From: Ferrovaceae bacterium | GTDB lineage: Bacteria; Pseudomonadota; Gammaproteobacteria; Burkholderiales; Ferrovaceae | DNA length: 64,000 bases | Direction: 5' to 3' | NCBI GenBank assembly: GCA_027311025.1 | Contig: DAICZS010000006.1 | Coordinates: 1-64,000 of the forward strand | In this document: one piece after another, positions 31,521 through 39,059 of the stretch | Numbering within the stretch: position 1 is the stretch's first letter | How the letters are laid out: each line of letters begins with the position of its first letter | Notes under the pieces: generated by a model | The model's database searches: none | Seen by the model: only the letters and a program-made list of their open reading frames with translations | What the model was told of the DNA's origin: nothing | Translations under genes and position numbers: made by a program

Positions 31521-31874
31521 TTACAGGGAAAGAATCCACTGCACGAGATTTTTGATCTGGTCCATATCCTTGGGAGGAGAGGTCTTGACGATCTTGTGTT
31601 CTTCTTCGTGTCCGTCGGGGAACTTGGCTTTTTCTCCCGAGGTGATGTGCTCGATCAGGCGGGCTTCAGCATTGGCTTTGCCCCGGTACTTTTCAGCCAC
31701 CTTCTTGTAGGCGGGGCCATCCTTTTCCTTCTCGATGGCGTGGCACTTGAAACAGTTGTTCTGCTTGGCAAGGGCCTTGGCTGCGTCGGCATCCACGGCC
31801 TGGACCAAAGGCGAGGCCACGAACAGGGTGGTGGCGGCGACAAGCAGGGTGGAGCGGGCAATGTGGCGTTTCAT
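31521..31874 (-). CDS. mtoD: periplasmic monoheme class I cytochrome c (MtoD-like)
   Basis: MKRHIARSTLLVAATTLFVASPLVQA signal; NNCFKCHAIEKEKDGPAYKKVAEKYRG; first gene of the cluster; ATG start 31874 preferred over the TTG at 31886 in the track. Confidence 0.88.
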   Translation of the reverse strand: MKRHIARSTLLVAATTLFVASPLVQAVDADAAKALAKQNNCFKCHAIEKEKDGPAYKKVAEKYRGKANAEARLIEHITSGEKAKFPDGHEEEHKIVKTSPPKDMDQIKNLVQWILSL

Positions 31875-31976
31875 TTCAGTCCCCAATCAATGAATTGACG
31901 AATCATAAAAACTGCATTTGGATCAAATGGCTTGAATACTTTGGGGAGATATTATTCTTCTGCGATGCGCCATTTT

Positions 31977-31990
31977 TTGATGTGCATCAA
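31977..31990. promoter_or_regulatory. FNR/Anr-type box upstream of mto-like cluster
   Basis: TTGAT-GTGC-ATCAA exactly matches TTGATNNNNATCAA, arms extend to TTTTTGAT/ATCAAAAA; minus-strand -10-like AATAAT/TAATAT at 31949-31956 places it near -40 to -42. Confidence 0.75.
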
Positions 31991-32249
31991 AAATGTAACA
32001 ACAAGTAACAATTTGTTTGTAAATGTAGTTCTTCAGGAGTCGGTTGCAGTGTTTTGGCCAGGTAGGCATCACGAATGACTTAAAAATCAAGGCGATGCAG
32101 GAAAGTGCGCAGGTCTGGAATGCGTCAGATTTCGGCCAACGAACAATCGTGAATGAGAATAAAATGCATTATTAAATGTACAAGACTTACAAATCCTGAT
32201 CATTGCTGCGCCACGACATCAAGGGCATTCAAGCTCTGGGGGCTATGGA

Positions 32250-35054
32250 ATGAAATTGCAGTTTTTGTCCCGTCACACCTGGATGGGCTACGGCATCGTC
32301 GCTTTGCTCGTGGGGTTGGGTGTCGGCTTGAGGGAGTGGCCGTTGCGGTCCCTTGGGGCAGAACTGGAGTGGTTGACGTTTTACCCCGCAGTCATGATTG
32401 CCGCCATCTTTGGCGGGATCGATGCGGGTATGCTGGCAACGGCCCTGTCCTGCATTGCAGTGGCCCTGTTCTGGCCGTTTGGCGCAAAGCTTGCCGGAGA
32501 CGGTCTGTTCACCCACTGGTTTGGCATGACTGTCTTCTGCCTGAGCGGTCTTGTCGTTTCGGGCGTGGCTGAAACGGCAAGACGCGCCCGGGAACACGCC
32601 GTCAAGCTAAAAGACCAGAATGAAGCCGCCGTGCAGGAGCGCGTCCTGTTTGAAAATTCTCCTACCGCCATGGTTTCCATCGAGCCCACCCATGGGCGAA
32701 TCATCCAGGCCAATCAGGTGGCCTTGCATTTGTTTGGCTATGATGCAGCGGAATTGCTGGAATGTACCGTAGCCGACCTTACCCATCCGGATGACCGGGA
32801 GTTATCAAGACGGCATTACGACATGCTGTCTAGCGGCCAGGTCCAGCATTTGCGTTTCGAAAAACGCTATATCAAGAAGGACGGCACCCTGTTCTGGGCA
32901 GAAACGTCGGTGTCATCATTGCGGGATGACCAAGGCCAGGTCAAGCTGTTCATCGGAAATGCCATGGACATTACCGAACGCAAACGCACGTCGCAGATCC
33001 TCAACCGCGAAGCCGAAAAAAATGCACTCCTGCTGCACAATGCCAGCGACGGCATTCATATCGTGGACGACCATGGCAACATCATCGAAGTCAGCGAGTC
33101 GTTCTGTACCATGCTGGGCTACAGTCGTGAAGAGATGATCGGCATGAACGTCTCCCAGTGGGATGCCCAGTGGAGCGGCATGGAGTTGCCCGGTCTCGTC
33201 AGGGCCCGGGGCTTGCAGAAAGGCCGTTCCCAGTTCGAGACGAGGCACCGCCGCAAGGATGGCACCATCTTTGATGCGGAGATCAGCGTTTTTCCCCTGG
33301 CGCTGGAGGGTAACCCCATCCTGTTTTGCTCTTCGCGCGACATCACGGAGCGAAAAAAATCGGAAGCCGAGGTTCAGATTGCCGCGATCGCTTTCGAATC
33401 CCAGGAAGGCATGTTGATCACGGACGCAACGGGCGCAATTTTGCGGGTCAATCGTGCTTTCATGGAAATCACGGGATATACCAGTGAAGAAGTCGTTGGC
33501 AAAAATCCGCGCCTGTTGAGTTCAGGTCGACAGGATGCAAGCTTTTACCAGGCCATGTGGAAGAGCATTCACGAGAAGGACTCCTGGCGGGGTGAAATCT
33601 GGAATCGTCGGAAAAATGGCGAAATCTATCCGGAGTACCTCACCATCACCGCGGTAAAGAATGAAAGGGGCGTCGTCACGAATTATGTGGCCACGCTGAC
33701 GGACATCACCTTGCGCAAGCGCTCTGAAGAGGAAATCAGGAATCTGGCGTTTTATGATCACCTCACGCGTTTGCCAAATCGTCGGCTCCTCACGGACAGG
33801 CTCAAGCAGGCCATGGCCTCCAGTGCCCGCAATGGGCGACAGGGCGCGCTGCTGTTCATTGATCTGGATAATTTCAAAACCCTTAATGACACGCTGGGCC
33901 ATGGCGTGGGCGATGTGTTGCTGCAACAGGTGGCCGAGCGCCTGATCGCTTGTGTACGCGAAGGCGATTCCGTGGCGCGCATCGGCGGAGATGAATTTGT
34001 GGTGATGCTGGAAGATTTGAGTAATGTGGATATGGAGGCCGCAGCGCAGACTGAGGCTGTCGGAGGAAAAATCCTGGACTGCCTTTCCCAGCCATACCCA
34101 TTGCCCACCCAGGATTACCGTGGCAGCTGCAGTCTTGGCGCGACCTTGTTCAGGGGCCATGAGCAGGGAATAGAGGAGTTGCTGAAACAGGCTGATATTG
34201 CCATGTACCAGGCCAAGAAGGCAGGGCGCAACACCCTGCGATTCTTTGATCCGCAGATGCAGCAAAACGTGAGCGCCAGGGCTGCGCTTGAAGACGAATT
34301 GCACCAGGCGATCGGAAACCGGCAATTCCGTTTGTTTTACCAGATCCAGACGGATGCCTTGGGTCATCCCACGGGTGCTGAAGCCTTGATACGCTGGCTT
34401 CACCCCGTGATGGGCATCATCGCACCAGAACAGTTCATCCCCCTGGCGGAAGAGTCCGGCTTGATACTGGCCATCGGAGAGTGGGTGCTGGAAGCCGCCT
34501 GTCGCCAGTTACGATTATGGCAGGCTCAGGAGAGCACCCGGGATTTTGTGCTGTCCGTCAACATCAGCGCCAGACAATTTCATCAGGAAGGGTTTTCCCG
34601 GCAGGTGCAGGCCTGTGTCAAAAATCATGGGGTCAATCCCCACCAGCTCAAGTTTGAGCTGACGGAAAGCATGCTGCTGGATAACATCGAAGACACGATC
34701 ATCACAATGAACGCCTTGAGGCATACCGGCGTGCGGCTGTCCCTGGATGACTTTGGCACGGGATACTCCTCGTTGCAGTATCTCAAGCGCTTGCCATTGA
34801 GCCAGCTCAAGATCGATCAGTCTTTCGTTCGTGACATCACCGAGGACAGTAGTGACAAGGCCATCGTGCGCACCATCATTGCCATGGCGCAGAGTCTTAA
34901 CCTGGAAGTCATCGCAGAAGGGGTGGAAACTGAAGCCCAACGGCAGTTTTTGTTCAGTGCGGGATGCCGGCATTACCAGGGCTATCTATTCGGCAAGCCC
35001 CTGCCGATCGAGCAGTTTGAAGCACTGCTCAAGCGCTCAAAACCGGCATCCTGA
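32250..35054 (+). CDS. DUF4118-like membrane domain / multi-PAS / GGDEF / EAL signalling protein
   Basis: 934 aa; N-terminal TM region, three PAS segments, REGDSVARIGGDEFVVML (I-site RxxD plus GGDEF), GAEALIRWLHP, LDDFGTGYSSLQYLK, IAEGVET. Confidence 0.93.
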   Translation: MKLQFLSRHTWMGYGIVALLVGLGVGLREWPLRSLGAELEWLTFYPAVMIAAIFGGIDAGMLATALSCIAVALFWPFGAKLAGDGLFTHWFGMTVFCLSGLVVSGVAETARRAREHAVKLKDQNEAAVQERVLFENSPTAMVSIEPTHGRIIQANQVALHLFGYDAAELLECTVADLTHPDDRELSRRHYDMLSSGQVQHLRFEKRYIKKDGTLFWAETSVSSLRDDQGQVKLFIGNAMDITERKRTSQILNREAEKNALLLHNASDGIHIVDDHGNIIEVSESFCTMLGYSREEMIGMNVSQWDAQWSGMELPGLVRARGLQKGRSQFETRHRRKDGTIFDAEISVFPLALEGNPILFCSSRDITERKKSEAEVQIAAIAFESQEGMLITDATGAILRVNRAFMEITGYTSEEVVGKNPRLLSSGRQDASFYQAMWKSIHEKDSWRGEIWNRRKNGEIYPEYLTITAVKNERGVVTNYVATLTDITLRKRSEEEIRNLAFYDHLTRLPNRRLLTDRLKQAMASSARNGRQGALLFIDLDNFKTLNDTLGHGVGDVLLQQVAERLIACVREGDSVARIGGDEFVVMLEDLSNVDMEAAAQTEAVGGKILDCLSQPYPLPTQDYRGSCSLGATLFRGHEQGIEELLKQADIAMYQAKKAGRNTLRFFDPQMQQNVSARAALEDELHQAIGNRQFRLFYQIQTDALGHPTGAEALIRWLHPVMGIIAPEQFIPLAEESGLILAIGEWVLEAACRQLRLWQAQESTRDFVLSVNISARQFHQEGFSRQVQACVKNHGVNPHQLKFELTESMLLDNIEDTIITMNALRHTGVRLSLDDFGTGYSSLQYLKRLPLSQLKIDQSFVRDITEDSSDKAIVRTIIAMAQSLNLEVIAEGVETEAQRQFLFSAGCRHYQGYLFGKPLPIEQFEALLKRSKPAS

Positions 35055-35148
35055 CCAGATATGTTTCATGTTTCTGGCTACTGCTTTACGCCAGGTCTGG
35101 ATCGCAGTAGGATGACAGCGTGAGGATCGTGTCCATAGAGGGGGCGTC

Positions 35149-35388
35149 ATGTCGACGAGTTCCATCAGTACCGTGAGCAGTGCGCTGCAAATGCAGCAAG
35201 ACCAGCAAGCGCAACAGGCCCTGCAACAGGCCCGTCAGCAGGCCCGCCAGACCCAACAGGATCAGCAGGCCCATCAGGCTCAACAGACCCAACAGGCTCA
35301 GCAGGATCAACAAGCCCAGCAGAGTCAACAGCCCCACCAGACCCAGCCAGGCCAATCCCTAGGTTCCAACATCAATATCCTGGCCTGA
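35149..35388 (+). CDS. glutamine-rich low-complexity small protein
   Basis: 79 aa, preceded by gagggggcgtc-atg; QQDQQAQ-type imperfect repeats; non-repetitive ends MSTSSISTVSSALQM and SLGSNINILA. Confidence 0.6.
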   Translation: MSTSSISTVSSALQMQQDQQAQQALQQARQQARQTQQDQQAHQAQQTQQAQQDQQAQQSQQPHQTQPGQSLGSNINILA

Positions 35389-35582
35389 TCAGGGCGTTTG
35401 GCGTTGGCCTGAAAAAGGATTATATTTCTACCACCTCGAAGTCACGGACGGCAATCCTGAATCGTGGCCGGGGGGGACGGCTTCGCCGAGGAGGCTGTGT
35501 TGAACAACAGAAATCAAGCCAAGATGAACTGAAATATCGTGATCGGCGTAGCCATAATCACTCTTCATCAAGGAGAATTTCT

Positions 35583-35672
35583 ATGGGAACGATGGCATGG
35601 GTGGAATTGATCTCGATTTGGGGGTTGGCGGTATTGATCACCATCATGGATAACGCCATGTGGCGCAGATAA
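35583..35672 (+). CDS. 29-aa putative single-pass small membrane protein (not in ORF track)
   Basis: aaggaga SD at about 35570-35576 then ATG 35583: MGTMAWVELISIWGLAVLITIMDNAMWRR-TAA; followed by a strong terminator. Confidence 0.6.
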   Translation: MGTMAWVELISIWGLAVLITIMDNAMWRR

Positions 35673-35711
35673 TACGATCCACTCGAACAAACGCTGTTGT
35701 ATAACCTGTAT

Positions 35712-35738
35712 AAGCCCCGCATCAAGCGGGGCTTTTTT
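35712..35738 (+). terminator. Rho-independent terminator
   Basis: aagccccgc-atcaa-gcggggcttttttat. Confidence 0.9.
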
Positions 35739-35761
35739 ATGGCCTGTGTATAATCCGCTCC

Positions 35762-36754
35762 ATGCCTTCAACCCCCCTGACTCCTGACTACGCCGCATTG
35801 ACTCCGGATTGCGTTCTGAATGCGCTTGAGAGTGTGGGCTTTCAAGGAGACGGCCGGTTATTGGCACTCAATAGTTATGAAAACCGCGTCTATCAGGTGG
35901 GCATGGAAGCGGGGCCGGCGCTGGTGGCCAAGTTTTATCGCCCTGGCCGCTGGTCGGATACGGCCATACTCGAAGAGCATGCATTCATGCAGGAGCTGGC
36001 CGAACGCGAAATCCCCGTAGTTCCCGCTCTGGCGCGGGATGGGACAACATTGCATGCCTTTGGGGGGTTTCGCTTTTCCGTCTCGCTAAAACAGGGTGGC
36101 CGGGCACCAGAGCTTGAAGATCGTCAAACGCTCGAGTGGATGGGGCGCTTTCTGGGACGCATCCATGCCATCGGCGCGCTTCAGCCCTTCAGGCATCGCC
36201 CAGAACTCAACATCGAGACGTTTGGTGAGAGGCCCCGGGATTATCTTTTGGAACATGCCTTCATTCCGGATGATTTACTGCCTGCCTACGACAGTGTGGT
36301 CAATCAGGCACTGGAGGGCGTCCGGCATTGCTTTGCGCGTGCGGGCAAACCGGGAAGCCTGCGCCTGCATGGCGACTGCCATCCGGGTAACGTGCTGTGG
36401 ACGGAAGCGGGCCCGCATTTCGTCGATTTTGACGATAGCCGCATGGGGCCAGCGGTTCAGGACCTGTGGATGCTGCTTTCGGGCGAGCGTGCCGACATGG
36501 TCCGACAGATGGGCGACGTGTTGACGGGCTATGAAGACTTTTACGATTTTGACGAACGCGAACTGCATCTGATCGAAGCGCTACGCACCCTGCGACTCAT
36601 TCATTATGCCGCATGGCTGGCGCAACGTTGGGACGACCCCGCTTTCAAGCTGGCCTTTCCGTGGTTCAACACGCAGCGGTACTGGCAGGACCGCATTCTG
36701 GAGTTGCGCGAACAGGTTGCCCTGATGGATGAACCGCCGCTCTGGTCGGCGTGA
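35762..36754 (+). CDS. srkA: stress response serine/threonine protein kinase SrkA/YihE (RdoA)
   Basis: LLALNSYENRVYQVGME, KFYRPGRWSD, RLHGDCHPGNVLW, FVDFDDSRMGPAVQDLW. Confidence 0.93.
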   Translation: MPSTPLTPDYAALTPDCVLNALESVGFQGDGRLLALNSYENRVYQVGMEAGPALVAKFYRPGRWSDTAILEEHAFMQELAEREIPVVPALARDGTTLHAFGGFRFSVSLKQGGRAPELEDRQTLEWMGRFLGRIHAIGALQPFRHRPELNIETFGERPRDYLLEHAFIPDDLLPAYDSVVNQALEGVRHCFARAGKPGSLRLHGDCHPGNVLWTEAGPHFVDFDDSRMGPAVQDLWMLLSGERADMVRQMGDVLTGYEDFYDFDERELHLIEALRTLRLIHYAAWLAQRWDDPAFKLAFPWFNTQRYWQDRILELREQVALMDEPPLWSA

Positions 36755-36831
36755 TGCAAGGCGCTTGACCTTGAAAAACATTGGGGTGAGGATGGAGGCG
36801 TAGGTGCAACATTCATCGGAGAACAGGCATC

Positions 36832-37185
36832 ATGCAATTACCCCTGCAAGTCACCATTCAAAACATCGATCAATCTGAAGCCCTGGAAACGCGCATTCGC
36901 GCCAAAGCTGAGAAACTCAACGAATTTTTCCACCATATTTCGTCCTGCCGCGTCGTGGTTGAGCTCCAGGACAAGCATCGCCACCAGGGAAAGCAATTTA
37001 CGGTGCGTATCACCCTCAAGGTACCCGGCAACGAGATTGTGGTGGACCGCGCCCATAGCGAAGACGTCTATGTGGCATTAAGAGACGCCTTTGATGCAGC
37101 GAAGCGCCAGCTGGAAGAGTATGCGCGCAAGTTGCGCGGCGACGTCAAGACCCACGAGCCCAAACGATCAGATTCTGTTAGTTAG
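36832..37185 (+). CDS. hpf: ribosome hibernation promoting factor / RaiA family (short form)
   Basis: 117 aa; MQLPLQVTIQNIDQSEALETRIRAKAEKLNEFF, VALRDAFDAAKRQLEEYARKLRG. Confidence 0.85.
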   Translation: MQLPLQVTIQNIDQSEALETRIRAKAEKLNEFFHHISSCRVVVELQDKHRHQGKQFTVRITLKVPGNEIVVDRAHSEDVYVALRDAFDAAKRQLEEYARKLRGDVKTHEPKRSDSVS

Positions 37186-37188
37186 TCC

Positions 37189-37602
37189 GTGCGGCGCGTA
37201 CAGACAGGGCTTGTCATTGCTCCTGACGAAGTGGAGATCAGCGCCATACGGGCGCAGGGTAGCGGTGGGCAGAACGTCAACAAGGTTTCCAATGCCGTCC
37301 ACTTGCGCTTTGCCATTGCCTCGTCATCCTTGCCCGAAGCCATTCGCGAGCGCCTCCTGAAACTGGGCGATCAGCGCATCAGCAAGGAGGGGGTGGTGAT
37401 CATCAAGGCGCAGAAGTTTCGTAGCCTTGAGAAGAATCGCATCGAAGCGCTCAGCCGGCTGCAGGATCTGGTTCAAAGCGTTGCTACGGTGCCAAAGCTG
37501 CGCCGGCCCACGCGCCCCACAAGAGGCGCCGTGGAGAGGAGAATGGAAGGCAAGGCCCGGCGCGCCCGGGTGAAGGCGGGGCGCGGAAAGGTTAATGAAT
37601 AA
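37189..37602 (+). CDS. arfB: alternative ribosome-rescue peptidyl-tRNA hydrolase ArfB
   Basis: GTG start; GSGGQNVNKVSNAVHLRF catalytic GGQ; basic C-terminal tail RRMEGKARRARVKAGRGK. Confidence 0.93.
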   Translation: MRRVQTGLVIAPDEVEISAIRAQGSGGQNVNKVSNAVHLRFAIASSSLPEAIRERLLKLGDQRISKEGVVIIKAQKFRSLEKNRIEALSRLQDLVQSVATVPKLRRPTRPTRGAVERRMEGKARRARVKAGRGKVNE

Positions 37603-37608
37603 CCGGTT

Positions 37609-38322
37609 TCAAATGCCAAGGTAGGCGCGCTTGACTTCAGGGTCCTCCGCCAAAGCCCTGGCCGTTCCGGATTGTGTCACTGCGCCGGTTTCGATGACGT
37701 AGCCCCGGTCAGCCACCTCCAGTGCGGCAAACACGTCCTGCTCCACCAGCAAGACGGTGACGCCCTGATCACGAATCGTCGCCAGAACTCCAAGCAGTTG
37801 GTCCACGATGACTGGCGCCAAACCCAGGCTCATTTCGTCCACCATCAGCAGTTTTGGTGCGGCCATCAAGGCGCGGCCGATGGCGCACATCTGTTGCTCA
37901 CCCCCGGATAAACTGCCGGCACGCTGGCCCCGTCGTTCGTAGAGCTTTGGAAACAGTGCATAGACGGATTCCAGGCTGATCTGGACGGCCCGTTTGTCAT
38001 GGCGTGCAAAGGCGCCCATCATAAGGTTTTCTTGCACCGTCATCCTGTCAAACAGCTGGCGCCCTTCGGGCACTTGCACGATGCCGTGCCTGAAAGCCCG
38101 TTCCGGGGTCAGCCCCGCAAGGTCATGACCATCGAAAGTCAGCGTGCCGGTGCTGCTGACCACGCGTGAGAGGGCGCGCAGCAGTGTGGTCTTTCCTGCG
38201 CCGTTGCTGCCCACGAGTGCGACGATTTCGCCGTGACGGATCTCCATGTGGATGTCCCGCAAAACCGGAACTTCGCCATATCCGGCAGACAGGCCCTGCA
38301 CGCTCAACAGGATCTCGCTCAT
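37609..38322 (-). CDS. livF: branched-chain amino acid-type ABC transporter ATP-binding protein
   Basis: Walker A GSNGAGKT, LSGGEQQMCAIGRALM; LivF-type order in liv operon. Confidence 0.93.
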   Translation of the reverse strand: MSEILLSVQGLSAGYGEVPVLRDIHMEIRHGEIVALVGSNGAGKTTLLRALSRVVSSTGTLTFDGHDLAGLTPERAFRHGIVQVPEGRQLFDRMTVQENLMMGAFARHDKRAVQISLESVYALFPKLYERRGQRAGSLSGGEQQMCAIGRALMAAPKLLMVDEMSLGLAPVIVDQLLGVLATIRDQGVTVLLVEQDVFAALEVADRGYVIETGAVTQSGTARALAEDPEVKRAYLGI

Positions 38323-39059
38323 GTCCTGCGCCGTCCCAGGTAAGCTTCAATGACCCGCGGGTCTTCCAGGACCTCGTCCGGCTTTCCTGCGGCGATCTGT
38401 TGCCCATGGTGCAGCACTAGCAGACGGTCGGAAAGACGCTGGATGACCTTGATGACGTGCTCGATCACCAGGATGGAAATGCCCGTATTGCGTACCTTCC
38501 TGATGGCCTCGATCACATCATCGATTTCTGCATGATTGAGCCCCGCCATGACCTCGTCCAGCAACAGCAGCTTGGGTTTCATGGCCATGGCTTTGGCCAG
38601 TTCAAGACGTTTTCGATCAGGGCCGCCCAACTCATCAGCACGACGCCCGGCCTGCTGTTGCAGGTCCATGAGGTCTAGCCACTCACGGGCTTCTTCTCGC
38701 GCAACGCGCAGGGTTTTTGCCGCCGTCGAGGTGCCAAACAGCGCACCCACTGCGATGTTGTCCAGCACGCTCAACCCCGGAAACGGTTTCATGATCTGGA
38801 ACGTGCGGCCGATTCCGGCCCGTGCCCGGCGGTATGCAGGCAAGTGGTTGATGGACCGGCCCTCGAACAGGATGTCGCCAGTGGTGGGCGTGATGCTGCC
38901 ACTGATGAGGCTGACCAGCGTCGTCTTTCCGGCGCCGTTGGGACCGATCAATCCCAGGGTTTCTCCGGGGGCAATCGTGAAATTGACCTCATTGACGGCC
39001 ACGAGGCCGCCAAAGCGTTTGCTCAGTCCACGGATTTCAAGGATGTGCGGTGAAGTCAT
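38319..39059 (-). CDS. livG: branched-chain amino acid-type ABC transporter ATP-binding protein
   Basis: GPNGAGKTTLVSLISG, LLLDEVMAGLNHAEIDD. Confidence 0.93.
   Translation of the reverse strand: MTSPHILEIRGLSKRFGGLVAVNEVNFTIAPGETLGLIGPNGAGKTTLVSLISGSITPTTGDILFEGRSINHLPAYRRARAGIGRTFQIMKPFPGLSVLDNIAVGALFGTSTAAKTLRVAREEAREWLDLMDLQQQAGRRADELGGPDRKRLELAKAMAMKPKLLLLDEVMAGLNHAEIDDVIEAIRKVRNTGISILVIEHVIKVIQRLSDRLLVLHHGQQIAAGKPDEVLEDPRVIEAYLGRRRT

Noticed and set aside
31320-31898. 192-aa plus-strand ORF across the mtoA/mtoD junction
   Set aside because: Antisense to two CxxCH-containing genes and lacks any recognisable domain.
35086-35355. Leu-rich hydrophobic minus-strand ORF that looks like a membrane protein
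   Set aside because: It is the complement of the CAG/CAA glutamine repeat on the plus strand (CTG/TTG = Leu); the plus-strand ORF has the better SD and non-repetitive ends.
35149-35388. Short tandem repeat tract considered as a CRISPR or VNTR locus
   Set aside because: Repeats are imperfect, period-3 in frame and lack unique spacers; coding explanation is sufficient. Phase-variation by length is possible but not testable from one sequence.
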